NCBI RefSeq assembly: GCF_963583255.1
Contig: NC_084817.1
Coordinates: 14,328,121-14,392,120, forward strand
Source of the DNA: Pyrus communis
Lineage: Eukaryota; Streptophyta; Magnoliopsida; Rosales; Rosaceae
Reading direction: 5' to 3'
DNA length: 64,000 bases
Under the pieces are notes generated by a model. That model made no database searches. It was not told where the DNA came from and was given only the letters and a program-made list of their open reading frames with translations. This document shows positions 9,815-21,755 of this stretch, piece by piece. Position 1 is the first letter of the stretch; each line of letters opens with the position of its first letter. The position numbers and the translations under genes were made by a program.

Positions 9815-12800
9815 ATGACGCGGAGTTCTCAAACTGTGCATGCACATATCTTGGACTTTAACGACGATTTTGAACGTGATTTGAGAAGAAAGAGGAGGCA
9901 TCCCGAACCTAGTGAACCTAGTTCAAGTTCAGAGGCCGAATCTGAGTTTGAAAGTGTGGAAGAAGAAGTTATGGCAGCAGACAATCGGACCATTAAAGAG
10001 CTTTCGGCCTCGGGGTTGGCCAATGCCGCACCATTATGCATTCAATACCCCGCGGCTGCCCAAGGCAAGACCGATGAATTCGAGTTGAAGTCAAGCTTGT
10101 TGCACCATATTCCGAAATACCATGGGCTTTCCATGGAAGATCCCAACAAGCATCTCAAGGAGTTCGAGGTTGTTTGTTCGAGCATGACACCCATAAATGT
10201 CGATGGGAACATTCTAATGATGAAAGCTTTTCCATTCTCTCTTGTGGAAAAGGCTAAGGATTGGCTTTATGAATTGGCACCCGGGACCGTTACTTCTTGG
10301 GAGAGCATGAAGAGAGCGTTCTTGGAGAAGTTCTTCCCTACTTCAAGAGTCATTCTCTTGAGGAAGAAAATTAGCGGAATCCAACAAAGTCAAGGAGAAT
10401 CTTTTCCGGCATACTACGAGCGTTTTAAAGCCCTTGTTGCATCGTGTCCTCAACATCAAATGAAGGAGGAGCTTCTCCTTCAATATTTCTATGAGGGCCT
10501 TCTTCCCATTGAAAGGCAAATGCTCGATGCTTCGGCGGGAGGTGCATTGGTGGACAAAACTCCTATGTCGGCCAAGACCCTAATTGCAAACCGTGCTCTA
10601 AATGCACAACAATATGAAGGACTTGGGCAAAGGGACCCCCCACGGCAACACTTGAATGAGGTAAGTTCTCAATCCGATATTCAATCTCAGATAGCTAATC
10701 TTACTTCTATTGTGTCTCAGATGGCCGAAGGAATGAAGATACAAGGACCGATTGTATGTGGTGTATGTTCTATCCAAGGACACCCTTCGGAAAAATGCCC
10801 TCAATTGATTGAGAATGGGGGATGGGAGAGTGCAAATGCCATGGGATTTCCGAGCCACAATCAACCAAGGAATGATCCATATTCCAACACATACAATCCG
10901 GGTTGGAGAGACCATCCAAACTTCAAGTGGAGGGAACCTCAACAACCTCAACAACAAGGAGGCTTTAGACAACAACCCCCGGGGTTCTACACCAAGCCAT
11001 TCGGCCCCAATCCAAACCAAGCACAACCTGCCCAAAACAATCAAGGTACGTCGTTGGGCAATGAAACACTTCTTAAATTACTTACCAATTTGTCTCAGGG
11101 GCAAGAGGATCAAACCAAAGCCATGCAAAACCAAGACAAAAGGGTGGATCACTTGGAGAAACAAATTGGGCAGATTGCGGAATTTGTAGGACAATTCCGA
11201 GACAAAGGCAAGCTCCCTAGCTCAACCGTTGTCAATCCAAGGGGAGGATTCGAATCTGCCAAGGCAATCATGTTGAGAAGTGGTAAGGAGGTCGAAACCA
11301 CCCCAAGCACGTCCAAAACAAGTCAAGAAGAGGACGTGTTGCTGCAAGAAGAGGAGGAACAAGGAATAAAGGCCACGGCAAGGGTGAAAGAATCTTTGCC
11401 GCAGCCCCCTATTGTGCCAAAACCGTCCAATATGCCTAAGGTAAGTCCAAATTCGACTTTGTCAAGTTCCATTCCACTAAACGTGCCCTTTCCTAGCAGG
11501 TTTAGGCAATCAAAGAAGGAGGAGAGTGAAAAGGACATTTTGGAAACCTTTAGGAAAGTTCAAGTTAACATTCCGCTCCTTGATGCAATCAAGCAAGTCC
11601 CTAAGTATGCCAAGTTCTTAAAAGAGCTTTGCACAACGAGGAAGAGGATTTCAAACAAGGAGGTGGTCCAGGTAAGTGAAAATGTCTCTGCTGTGTTACA
11701 AAGGAAATTACCCCCTAAATGCAAAGATCCGGGTAGTTTTACAATTCCGTGCGTTATTGGTAATACTAAGTTTGAACAATGCATGTTAGACTTAGGGGCT
11801 TCGATTAATGTTATGCCATACTCTATTTATGCATCTATGAACTTAGGTGAGCTTAAAAATGATGGTGTGATAATTCAATTAGCCGATCGTTCTAATGCAT
11901 ATCCAAAGGGTGTTTTGGAAGATGTTTTGGTACAGGTTGATAACTTGATTTTTCCAGCGGATTTCTACGTGCTTGACATGGAGGATTCACCCCATTCCAC
12001 CCCATTACCGATTCTATTAGGGAGGCCCTTCATGAAAACAGCCCGCACCAAGATAGATGTGTTTAAAGGAACTTTAACGATGGAATTTGATGGGGAAGTC
12101 ATTGATTTCAATCTTTCTGAAAGTATTAAATTTCCTAAGGACGATCATTCTTGCTTTTCTATTGATATAATTGATGATTTGGCGCAGGAATTTCTCGATT
12201 CTTTGGAGAGGGATACACTTGAAACAACAATTGCACAAGGAATTGGGCAAAAATCTGGTTTTGCCGTGCCTAGAAGTGAAGATGAGGCCGAGATGGTTGC
12301 TGCACTTGAGTCATTGCCACAACACTTTGGTAAGCCTCCAAAACCGAGTCCAATTCCTGTTTCGACTAACAAGTTGTTACCTTCAGTGATTCAGGCACCC
12401 ATTCTTGAGCTTAAACCATTGCCGGATCATTTGAAGTATGTCTATTTGGGAGACAATGAGACGTTGCCTGTCATAGTTTCCTTATCCCTCACAGCAATGG
12501 AGGAGGAGAAATTGATTCGGGTGTTGAAAGAGCACAAGACGGCCATAGGATGGACCTTGGCCGACATAAAGGGTATTAGTCCTACAACTTGCATGCATCG
12601 CATACTTTTAGAGGAGGGGGCTAAACCAACCAGAGAGGCTCAACGCCGGCTCAACCCTCCAATGATGGAAGTTGTGAAAAAGGAGATTATCAAGCTTCTA
12701 GATTGTGGGGTGATCTATCCTATCTCGGATAGCCGTTGGGTTTCACCGGTTCAAGTTGTGCCAAAGAAATCCGGAGTGACTGTGGTGAAGAATGAAGAAG

Positions 12801-15307
12801 ATGAACTTGTGCCTACACGCATTCAAACCGGTTGGAGGGTGTGCATTGACTATAGAAAGCTAAATGCCGCAACAAGGAAAGATCACTTCCCTTTGCCATT
12901 CATTGATCAAATGCTTGAAAGGTTAGCCGGTCATTCTTTTTATTGCTTTCTTGATGGTTATTCGGGTTATAATCAAATTGTCATAACGCCGGATGATCAA
13001 GAAAAGACCACCTTTACTTGTCCATTTGGTACTTTTGCATATCGTCGTATGCCATTTGGTTTATGCAATGCACCGGCCACTTTCCAACGATGCATGGTAA
13101 GTATCTTCTCTGATTATGTTGAAAAGATAATTGAAGTATTTATGGACGATTTTAGTGTGTTTGGAGACTCATTTGATGCTTGTTTGCATAATCTCACTTT
13201 AATCTTGAAAAGATGCATGGAAACTAACCTTGTTTTGAATTGGGAAAAATGTCATTTTATGGTTAAACAAGGTATAGTTTTGGGTCATATCATCTCTGAA
13301 AAAGGAATTGAAGTTGATAAGTCTAAAATAGATCTTGTACGTCACTTACCCTCTCCTACGTCGGTTAGAGAGGTCCGTTCTTTTCTTGGCCATGCAGGAT
13401 TCTATCGACGATTTATCAAGGACTTTTCCAAGATTGCACAACCCCTATGCCGCCTACTCCAAAAGGATGTGTCTTTTGAGTTCAACGAGGCGTGTGAGAA
13501 GGCATTCAAGCATCTAAAAGACTTACTCACCACGGCACCCATCATAACTCCCCCGGATTGGTCCATTCCCTTTGAATTGATGTGTGATGCATCGGATTAT
13601 GCACTTGGGGCTGTTTTGGGTCAAAGGAAAAATAAACAGCCACATGTTATTTATTACGCTTCACGCACTTTAAATGATGCTCAATTGAATTATTCTACAA
13701 CCGAAAAAGAACTCTTGGCGGTTGTATTTGCTTTAGATAAGTTTAGATCATATCTTCTTGGTACTAAAGTAATTGTTTTCACTGACCATGCAGCCTTGAA
13801 GTATCTTCTCACCAAAAAGGAGGCTAAGCCAAGACTCATTCGTTGGATGCTCCTACTTCAAGAGTTCGATCTTGAAATCCGAGACAAGAAAGGGTGTGAA
13901 AACGTGGTGGCTGACCACCTAAGTAGAATGGTGCGTGAGGAAGAGTCCACCCCCATTTTAGAAACGTTTCCGGATGAGCAACTTCTGTCCATTGAGGTAA
14001 GAACCCCTTGGTATGCCGATTTGGTCAATTTCTTGGTGTCTAAGCAAGTTCCTAGTACCCTAAACAAGTTCCAACGTGATAAACTTGTTCATGATGCACG
14101 TTTTTATGTTTGGGATGATCCATATTTATGGAAATTCTGCCCAGATCAGATTGTGCGTAGATGTGTGCCCGAATCTGAATTTAATTCCATTCTTACATTC
14201 TGCCATACTTATGCATGTGGGGGACATTTTGGCACCCAAAGGACAGCCCTAAAGGTGTTACAATCTGGATTTTATTGGCCTAATCTCTTTAAAGATGCTA
14301 AAATGTTTTGTTTAACATGCGATAAGTGTCAAAGAACAGGTAACATAGGGCCTAAGGACCAAATGCCACAACAATCTCTCTCATTTGTGGAAATTTTTGA
14401 TGTGTGGGGTATTGATTTCATGGGCCCCTTCCCTCCATCTTTTGGTTTCACTTATATCTTGCTAGCTGTCGATTATGTTTCCAAATGGGTGGAAGCCAAA
14501 GCCACCCGTACTAACGATTCTAAGGTTGTTGCAGATTTTGTGAAATCTAATATTTTTGCTAGGTTTGGGATGCCACGAGTTTTAATTAGTGATGGGGGTT
14601 CTCACTTTCGTAACCGCACCATTGAAGCTTTGCTCAAGAAGTACAATGTTACTCATAAGGTTTCCACACCTTATCACCCTCAAACCAATGGGCAAGCGGA
14701 GGTTTCAAATAGGGAGATCAAACAAGTCCTAGAGAAAACCGTGGGACCCTCAAGAAGAGATTGGAGTTTGCGCTTGGACGATGCATTGTGGGCCTATCGT
14801 ACGGCTTACAAAACTCCCCTTGGCATGTCACCTTTTCGGCTTATATATGGTAAGCCATGTCATTTGCCCGTTGAGTTAGAGCACAAGGCACATTGGGCTG
14901 TGAAAACCTTCAATTTGGACATAGACGCTGCTGGAGTTCATAGGAAGCTCCAATTAGATGAACTTGAGGAGATTAGGAACGAGGCTTACGAGAATGCTCG
15001 CATCTACAAGGACAAGACGAAGGCTTATCATGATAAGATGCTTCGTACCAAAACGTTCTCCAAGGGGCAGAAAGTGTTGCTTTTTGATTCAAGACTTCGG
15101 TTATTCCCTGGTAAGTTACGCTCTAAATGGATTGGACCTCTTGTTGTTACTAATGTTTTTCCTCATGGTGCAGTCCAAGTACAAAGCTTAAAAAGTGGCC
15201 ACGAGTTCAAGGTGAACGGACATAGATTGAAGCCATACTATGAGAACTTTGTGGAGCATGTCGTGGAGGAGACCCCACTCCATGCCGTGGGCTCCAATGG
15301 AGCATGA
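9815..15307 (+). CDS. gag-pol: Gag-Pol polyprotein of element A (intact)
   Basis: Single ORF of 1830 residues starting MTRSSQ just after the GTACTAG motif; the same start is used in C and F. Order: Gag core about 100-270; CCHC knuckle C315-C318-H323-C328 (CX2CX4HX4C); aspartic protease DLGAS 659-663 with ILLGRP 733-738; reverse transcriptase with D1047 (FLDGYS) and FMDD 1109-1112; RNase H D1258, E1297, D1324; integrase zinc finger H1464, H1471, C1502, C1505; integrase triad D1534, D1593, E1629 (DX58DX35E); C-terminal KWIGPL (GPY/F-like) near 1771. There is no chromodomain and no frameshift. It makes virus-like particles and copies and integrates the element. All catalytic residues are present, so it is probably functional. 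Family assignment to Athila rests on the RT block ([20 protein letters not shown]). Confidence 0.98.
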   Translation: MTRSSQTVHAHILDFNDDFERDLRRKRRHPEPSEPSSSSEAESEFESVEEEVMAADNRTIKELSASGLANAAPLCIQYPAAAQGKTDEFELKSSLLHHIPKYHGLSMEDPNKHLKEFEVVCSSMTPINVDGNILMMKAFPFSLVEKAKDWLYELAPGTVTSWESMKRAFLEKFFPTSRVILLRKKISGIQQSQGESFPAYYERFKALVASCPQHQMKEELLLQYFYEGLLPIERQMLDASAGGALVDKTPMSAKTLIANRALNAQQYEGLGQRDPPRQHLNEVSSQSDIQSQIANLTSIVSQMAEGMKIQGPIVCGVCSIQGHPSEKCPQLIENGGWESANAMGFPSHNQPRNDPYSNTYNPGWRDHPNFKWREPQQPQQQGGFRQQPPGFYTKPFGPNPNQAQPAQNNQGTSLGNETLLKLLTNLSQGQEDQTKAMQNQDKRVDHLEKQIGQIAEFVGQFRDKGKLPSSTVVNPRGGFESAKAIMLRSGKEVETTPSTSKTSQEEDVLLQEEEEQGIKATARVKESLPQPPIVPKPSNMPKVSPNSTLSSSIPLNVPFPSRFRQSKKEESEKDILETFRKVQVNIPLLDAIKQVPKYAKFLKELCTTRKRISNKEVVQVSENVSAVLQRKLPPKCKDPGSFTIPCVIGNTKFEQCMLDLGASINVMPYSIYASMNLGELKNDGVIIQLADRSNAYPKGVLEDVLVQVDNLIFPADFYVLDMEDSPHSTPLPILLGRPFMKTARTKIDVFKGTLTMEFDGEVIDFNLSESIKFPKDDHSCFSIDIIDDLAQEFLDSLERDTLETTIAQGIGQKSGFAVPRSEDEAEMVAALESLPQHFGKPPKPSPIPVSTNKLLPSVIQAPILELKPLPDHLKYVYLGDNETLPVIVSLSLTAMEEEKLIRVLKEHKTAIGWTLADIKGISPTTCMHRILLEEGAKPTREAQRRLNPPMMEVVKKEIIKLLDCGVIYPISDSRWVSPVQVVPKKSGVTVVKNEEDELVPTRIQTGWRVCIDYRKLNAATRKDHFPLPFIDQMLERLAGHSFYCFLDGYSGYNQIVITPDDQEKTTFTCPFGTFAYRRMPFGLCNAPATFQRCMVSIFSDYVEKIIEVFMDDFSVFGDSFDACLHNLTLILKRCMETNLVLNWEKCHFMVKQGIVLGHIISEKGIEVDKSKIDLVRHLPSPTSVREVRSFLGHAGFYRRFIKDFSKIAQPLCRLLQKDVSFEFNEACEKAFKHLKDLLTTAPIITPPDWSIPFELMCDASDYALGAVLGQRKNKQPHVIYYASRTLNDAQLNYSTTEKELLAVVFALDKFRSYLLGTKVIVFTDHAALKYLLTKKEAKPRLIRWMLLLQEFDLEIRDKKGCENVVADHLSRMVREEESTPILETFPDEQLLSIEVRTPWYADLVNFLVSKQVPSTLNKFQRDKLVHDARFYVWDDPYLWKFCPDQIVRRCVPESEFNSILTFCHTYACGGHFGTQRTALKVLQSGFYWPNLFKDAKMFCLTCDKCQRTGNIGPKDQMPQQSLSFVEIFDVWGIDFMGPFPPSFGFTYILLAVDYVSKWVEAKATRTNDSKVVADFVKSNIFARFGMPRVLISDGGSHFRNRTIEALLKKYNVTHKVSTPYHPQTNGQAEVSNREIKQVLEKTVGPSRRDWSLRLDDALWAYRTAYKTPLGMSPFRLIYGKPCHLPVELEHKAHWAVKTFNLDIDAAGVHRKLQLDELEEIRNEAYENARIYKDKTKAYHDKMLRTKTFSKGQKVLLFDSRLRLFPGKLRSKWIGPLVVTNVFPHGAVQVQSLKSGHEFKVNGHRLKPYYENFVEHVVEETPLHAVGSNGA

Positions 15308-15540
15308 ACGTGTCTTCGTCCGGCTGCAAGACGTTAAAGAAAGCGCTACTTGGGAGGCAACCCATGCAATTCAACAAAGGAAGCTCAAGGAATCACTCCA
15401 ATTCCAGATTTGCGTTCCTAACCCCTTCACTTTGTTGTTTATTTCGAATCTGCCTATTTAGTTGTTTTACTTGCTGTTTGTGTGTTTCTTTGTGTTTTGT
15501 GTGATTTTATGCTTGAAACATTGAGGACAATGTTTGATTT

Positions 15541-15554
15541 AAGTGTGGGGGGGG
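15541..15554 (+). promoter_or_regulatory. Internal polypurine-like tract 1 of element A
   Basis: AAGTGTGGGGGGGG directly after ATTGAGGACAATGTTTGATTT, a context kept in B (23878-23917), C (34927-34960, minus) and element II (19993-20025, minus). It shares its core with the true polypurine tract. Confidence 0.55.
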
Positions 15555-16363
15555 TAACTAAGTGTTTTTGATGCAAATTCATGGGATTTTATCACCCTTT
15601 ACTTATAGACTTGTTCCTTGCTGTTTTTAAGTGTTTTTAAGCAGTTTTGGTGTGTTTTAGTGTGTTTTGAAGTAAAAATCCGAAAATCACATAAAAATTT
15701 GAAAAATTTGTTTTAAAAACCCAAAAAGAGTTGTTTTCAAAGTGTTTTTGTGTGTTTGTTTTTGTTTTAGGGTACCTTCCAACACAATGATGAGGATTCG
15801 GTTTGTAATTACATGGCTGTTAAAGAGAGTGATTAACATGGATGAAAGTTTGATTTACTCTTTGTGTATGCTTGGTTGTGATTATAACTTATGACTTCAC
15901 ATGCAATCATAAAAAATAAAAAAAAAAAGAAAAAAAAATCAGTTTTTGTAACATGCTTGAAGGAAGGAACTCAAATTAACGCTACAACCTTGTGAGACTT
16001 GAGCCTAAACGTTTATTTGGAGAGTTAGAATCTGTGCATTTTTGTTTTCTAAGTCGTTGCATGATCTCATTATTCTTTGCTTGGTTACTACTTAGAGGCG
16101 TTTCATCATTTAGTTCCAAATGCTAGAACTCATGCCCATTTCATTCAAAGCATGTTATTGATTTGCATAACACAGATTCAAGATGAAGTTGTGTAGTGAC
16201 CACCACCTTAGCCATATTGACGTGTATCCCATGTCATTTTATGTTCAAGTAAACCCACATTATCATCACCTAGCCTAGATTAGGACCATCCACACCCTTG
16301 TTCTTAAAGCTTAGTAAAGCATGATTCAAATTGAATTTCTTTTGATTTATGTTGACAGAAAAC

Positions 16364-16374
16364 AAGTGTGGGGG
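16364..16374 (+). promoter_or_regulatory. Internal polypurine-like tract 2 of element A
   Basis: AAGTGTGGGGG, 823 bases after tract 1 and 842 before the LTR-adjacent tract. The counterpart in B (24747) and C (34090-34100, minus) reads GAGTGTGGGGG. Confidence 0.5.
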
Positions 16375-17205
16375 AAGTGTTCTTGTGTGAGAATTTGTGT
16401 GCCATAGGCACGGCATGAAAGAAAAGAAAAAGAAAAAAAAAAAAAAGGCGTGAAAAGTATGAAAAAGAGTTGAAAAGTTGTGAAAAAGAATTCCAAAGTA
16501 TTGTTTGTTGAAGTAAGGGTCCAAAACAATGAATTCGGCCCTAAGGAGTTGTCTAAGTCTTCCCCTTGTGTTTTAAAGTTAATTTCTGCAATCTAAATGA
16601 ATTCTAAGTCTTAAGTACACTACTTTGCTTACTATTACTTGAAGAACGCTTGTTCTCTTTATCTTTTCTTTGTTAACCACTACCCCAAGCCCCGTTACAA
16701 CCCTTGACTTCATTCTTGAGTGTTATGTGTTTCAATTTGTGGAGTTTGAATTTGGTATGAGCATATGGTCATTAGTTCTCGCATCTAAGTAGTAGCATTC
16801 CATTCATGAGATCATTTCTAAACATGCTTATTAACTCCATAAATTGCGTTCTTTGTTATACGTATATGTGAGCATTCGTTTTCATATTTACATCAATCTT
16901 CTCACATATAACTAGTATAGGGTGTGTAGTTAGAAAATCTGAGTGAAAATTGAGTGCATATCTTGTAAGGATTGAGCAAATTTTCTAAGGCATGTTACTA
17001 CATTCAAAACATTCTTTTAATCGATTAATTGTGAACTAGTAAGTGGTGTCTATGATTAAGTATGTTTTCAATTGTAAAGATGACTCAAATCTGTGGGGAT
17101 GATGATTTTTAACTTGTCATGTACCATTGGAAATCCCTGAGGTGAACGTTGGAAGGTTTAGGTTATGTTTTGTTTCTTTGTTTTGCTCGAGGACTAGCAA
17201 AAGCT

Positions 17206-17220
17206 AAGTGTGGGGGAATT
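17206..17220 (+). promoter_or_regulatory. Polypurine tract of element A
   Basis: AAGTGTGGGGGAATT ends exactly at the 3' LTR start (17221). It is preceded by GCTCGAGGACTAGCAAAAGC, conserved in B, C, D and II. This is the expected plus-strand primer site. Confidence 0.85.
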
Positions 17221-19662
17221 TGATAGAAGCATATTTATGCGCCTTAGTTGGCTAGTTCTTATGCATTTATGTTGTGTTTTCTTACTTAATTTAGTGTTTA
17301 AAGTCATTTTCGTGTGTTTATAGGTTCATATGGCTAAGGATGCAAAAGGATGCCTTTCGGAGCCTTTTGGAGCAAATTAGAGATTGGAATGGATTGCATA
17401 TGCTTAAAGCCAAGTAGATGGACGAAATTGAAGACCAAAGGAATGAAAATGAAGAACAAAGAGTTCACATTCATCACCAACACAACCATGCATCCACACA
17501 TTCTTTCTCCATCATTGCCGTGCAAAACACCATCATTGCAGCCACATGCACATTCCACTTCATCATTTCAGATTTCCACCATCAACAAAGAACCATTCAT
17601 TAATCATTTACACTTTAATCATTCAACCACATTCACACATCACCCATTCACCTTTGTGCCATGCTTCTACCTTTGTTCAAGCCCTTCCACATAACCTGCC
17701 TTCATTCATTCAGAAAATGCATTCAATGCCGTGGCTCCTATCCCATTTCCAGATTTCCCCTTTGCATTTCCCCTTCATAAATCAGCCACATGCACTTTAA
17801 TCATTCAATCTCCAACCTTTCACATGCATTCCATCTTTTAATTTAATCACATGCACATTCACCTTGCCTTTGCAGAAAATCCACTTCATAACACATGCAT
17901 CTTGGCAGATTTCACATGCACTCATGCACATTCACCTTAATCATTCACATAGCTTTAATCCACATGCATTTCCACCTAGATTTCCACCTCACAACCACCA
18001 GAAATCAACCAAAACCGTGCATTCCCTTTCATTTCTGTCAAAGCACATGCATTTCCACCCTTTAATCACATGCACAAACAGCCACATGCATCTCCCATCA
18101 CCATTTCAGCTTTCCACCTAATTCCTAGTCATCATGTTCCCCCCATTTCACCTATAAATAAGCATGCATTGCAGCCACAAACAACACACTCTTCCATTTC
18201 AGAAAACCATCTCTCATACACATTCATTCACGCCAGAAATTCCTCCCCTCTCTCTAGCACTACCATACTTCACCATTCTTCATATTTTCTGCCCAAAAAC
18301 ACTCCTTACCTTCCCCTACATCCATCCCTACCCTAAACACATCATTCTACATCATCCATAACCCCCAAAACTCACCAAAACCCCTTGTGCCGCAGCAACT
18401 AGAGGAGAAGAGGCCTAAACGTTCATACAATTCAAGATTGAGTTGTTGGAATTTTTAGGTGTACTTCGATTCTTGTTTTCAATGTTTACTTTGTTATTAC
18501 TCTCTAAGTTTGTTGTAATCATGAGTGGCTAAACCCCTAATTAGTTAGGGGAAAGTTTGAAGCCATGAACATGTTTGAAATATGAATTGATTTCTTCCAA
18601 TTGTGATTTGTTAAGTTGTGATTGTAATTCAATTATCATGTTTATTAAAAACTTGTTTTTGTATGTTGATTAGGGATGCATACTTAGTCTTCATGCATAA
18701 ACTCGATGCTAGTTTATAAACGAGTTTCACCTAATCGTCACAAGTTTATAAACATGAGTAGTGAAGGTTGCTAGTCACAACCGCGTTAATTGAATTCTTG
18801 GCAAAAGTATCATGCATTCATAGTTACAATTGCCTCGTCAACACTTATAATTCTCATAGAGCATAATGATCTCTCATTGTATCTCTTCTATGCATTCATG
18901 TTGAGAACCATTGGAGAATGATTTGAATTGTCGCATGCATCATCCAATTCAATAACATAAGGAAAATTTGAGAGTTAATTAGTGCATCACGGTTAACTTG
19001 GGGTGTTGAGCATCATAGATAATGAAAAGCAATTGGAGAATCGATTCATATATAAATGTGTCATGTGTGGAGAATGGACCTCTAACTAATCCATCCATCA
19101 TCTTGTTTCTCAAATCCGTTTATACAATCTGCCTAGTTTATTAACTTGTTTTATTTAATTTAACTTCGTCAAAACCTTAATCCCCCTTTACTTTAATGTC
19201 CAATTTAGTTAGAAATCAATTTAGTTTGTGCTTTTAAGTGTTTTGATTCATTTTATTTCCCAATTTCGTCCAGATTCACCAAAGTGCTCAAAACTGCCCA
19301 GAAAGTGATTTTAAGGCAGTTTTGAGTGTTTTGGGTGATGTTTGAGTCTTTTGGTTTGTTTTAATGTTTTAAGTGTTTAGTTTTACATTCTTTAAGTTAG
19401 TTTAGTGTTTTATATTGTGTTTTTACGTTCTTGAGTCAAGTTATTACTTAATTTCGTCCAAATTTGTGTTTGTGCTCAAATCTGCCCAGAAAGTGGTTTT
19501 TAGGCAGATTTGAGTGTGTTTGTGTTGTTTTGAGTCTTTTGAGTCAATTTCACATTGATTAGCATCCCTAGTTAATCCCCGGTCTAGAACGATCCCTATT
19601 TGCTCATTTACTACAATTGTCATCCATAGGGTTAATTTGTGTGTTTAACTATTTTCGCATCA
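17221..19662 (+). mobile_element. 3' LTR of element A
   Basis: 2442 bases, same length as the 5' LTR, ending CGCATCA, followed by the target duplication ATGAT (19663-19667). TATA box at 18153-18160, RY cluster and both hairpins are in register with the 5' LTR. Confidence 0.96.
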
Positions 19663-19667
19663 ATGAT

Positions 19668-20777
19668 CATAATTTCAAGAGTTATAACTTTATAAATGAC
19701 AATAAGATGCAACTCTTTTCCACAGCAACCCAATCGTTTGTTTTCAAACATAGTCCTCATATACATTCATATTAGCATGCAAAAACACTCTTAACCAGAA
19801 CTAACCCCTCAAACAAACACAAACACACAAAAACGACTCAAAACACTCTTTTTAGGCTTTTTAAAACATGTTTTTCAAATTTTTATGTGATTTTCGGAGT
19901 TATAAAAAAAAAACATACTAAAACACTCTAAAACAACATTTTAAGTAATGGGTGATAAAATCCCACGAATTTGCATTAAATATACTTAGTTACCCCCCCA
20001 CACTTAAATCAAACATTGTCCTCAATGTTTTAAGCATAGATTCACACAAAACATAAGTAAACACACAAAAAGCACTTAAACATACTAAACATGGCAAAAT
20101 GTAATTAACAAAGAGAAGAGTTTAGGGACGCAAATCTGGTTATGGAGTGTAAATTCCCTCTTCTCCTTGGTGATTGCATTGAGGCATTGATCTTGGTGAT
20201 TCCACAGGCTTTGTCTTGAACTGGTTTCCGCCCATCGTTGATTTTCCTTTGTGCTACATAATCTTGAACTGGGCAGCAGGATTCAATTGGTCTCCCCCGA
20301 AGGTCTGAGCTTACTCCTTTGGTCTGTTTCTTTGTTCAATCTTTCCAATTCGTATTGAAAAGGGTTGGAGGATAACTCAGCCTAAGTTTGTCTCCACATG
20401 CTTCAATGTATCATTTTCACTTGCCTTACTCTCTCCCCTTTGCAGAAGTGGTCCCTTCTCTGGAAGTGTATCAACCGTTGAAGATGACTACTCGAGAGCA
20501 ACGCTAGGTAAGCAATCAGGAATAGATTCCAGGCAGTTGGCTCCAGATCGGAAGACTGACTCCAAGTGCCGGCTGATTGCTTCTTTTACTTTGCCATGCG
20601 AGTAAGAACAAGGACAAAGAAAAAGACAGGGAAAGAGCATGATATGAGATACTTTTGCTTTAGACCTTGATGATATGAGATACCTTTGCTTTTGAAGAAG
20701 CGGCAAATGAAGCAGCACATGTATTTGTTGTGGTTGATGATATGAGATACCTTTGCTTTTGAAGAAGCGGCAAATGA
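19668..20777 (-). mobile_element. Element II internal region continued; inverted copy of element B sequence
   Basis: Minus-strand continuation of element II after the A insertion. From about 19803 to 20777 it is a diverged reverse copy of B at about 23205-24120, including the GAGGACAATGTTTGATTTAAG context and polypurine-like tract (19993-20005). At 20667-20710 and 20734-20777 a 44-base unit is repeated with period 67 (GATATGAGATACCTTTGC core). It ends abruptly against LTR sequence at 20778. No credible ORF. Confidence 0.65.
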
Positions 20778-21755
20778 GTGTGAATGAATGAGTATTTATA
20801 GGTGAAATGGGGGGAACATGACAGCTAGGTTGCATGTGCTAATGCTTGTGTGTGCATGTTAAATCTGCCAAGATGCATGTGATTAAAGGGTGGAATGAAT
20901 GGAATGCAATCTGAAATGCATGTGAATTAAATGGATGTGAGTGGAAATGTGGCTGCAATGATGAAGTGAATGCATGTGAAATGGATGCAAGGGGAATTAG
21001 GCTCGGCAATGATGGTGTTTTTCTATGGTGAATGGTAATGCAATGTGTTTGCATGTGAATTAAAGCTATGTGAATGATTAGGGTGAGTGTACATGTGCTT
21101 TGACAGCTAGGATGAATTAATTAAAGGAAGTGCATGTGATTGCAAAATGTGAATGATTATGAGTGTGTGTGAGTGAATTAAAGGATGGAATGCATGTGAA
21201 ATGAATGAAATGCAATCTGAAATGGGATAGCATGTGGGTGGAAATGCATGTGGGTGAATGTGTGGCTGCATGGATTAAAGAATGGGAGTGCATGTGTTGA
21301 ATGATTAAAGTGCATGTGCAATGTTTTAAAGGATGGAATGATGGAGGAACAAGTGCATGTGAATGCATGGTGATAGCATGTGCACGGTTTTGGTTGGAAT
21401 GATGGCAGATTGTGTGGGTGAGTGATTAGGTTGGAAATGCATGTGAATGCAAGGTGTGAATGAATGATAAGTGGTGAATGATATGATAAGTGGTGAATGA
21501 TAAGTGATGAATGATAAGTGGTTATGATAAGTGATAAGTGGTGATGATAAGTAATGGAAGCATGTGAGGGAATGAATAATGAATGTATGTGTATGGTTTT
21601 GGGAGAAAGGTGGAGATGCACGGCATAAGGGAATTGGAAAGGTTTAAATGTCCTAAAACTAAAAGGAACAAGGTTCCAATACTTTGGTCTTCAATTTCGT
21701 CCAACATTTTGGCGCCAAGCATAAGCTATCCATCCGTAGCCCAAAAGTGCTCCAC
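20778..21755 (-). mobile_element. Minus family I LTR, U3 part, truncated both sides
   Basis: It starts within a base or two of the TATA-proximal region (GTATTTATAGGTGAAATG) and continues through CATGCA/TGCATG-rich U3 and a GATAAGTG-rich stretch (about 21460-21555). It stops at GCCCAAAAGTGCTCC, about 130 bases short of the LTR terminus, fused to the 3' end of B's antisense ORF at ACAAAGG. It is probably the missing half of the LTR at 2718-3948. Confidence 0.6.

Larger units (their letters stand above)
15308..17220 (+). mobile_element. Element A 3' non-coding region
   Basis: About 1.9 kb between pol and the 3' LTR with no env-like ORF. It opens with a motif shared by A, B, C and E (15311-15364: CTTCGTCCGGCTGC, then TGGGAGGCAACCCA, whose TGGG and CCCA can pair). 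It holds A-rich runs at about 15907-15948 and 16426-16446, and three copies of the AAGTGTGGGGG core at 15541, 16364 and 17206. Only the last abuts the LTR. Confidence 0.85.
7249..19662 (+). mobile_element. Element A: complete autonomous Athila-lineage retrotransposon
   Basis: Full-length element of 12414 bases: 5' LTR 7249-9690, primer site 9696-9713, single gag-pol ORF 9815-15307, long 3' untranslated region, polypurine tract ending 17220, 3' LTR 17221-19662. Both LTRs are 2442 bases with a constant offset of 9972 and no difference in the segments compared. The 5-base target duplication ATGAT flanks it (7244-7248, 19663-19667). The intact ORF, equal LTRs and clean duplication indicate a very recent insertion. 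No env-like ORF follows pol. Confidence 0.97.

Noticed and set aside
10598..11044. 148-residue antisense ORF in gag, also present in F
   Set aside because: It mirrors the coding frame of a strongly conserved gag; conservation is explained by the sense strand.
15308..17220. Possible env-like ORF after pol, expected in some Athila elements
   Set aside because: No ORF above about 85 residues and no signal peptide or transmembrane pattern in A; C is the same at 33194-35155.
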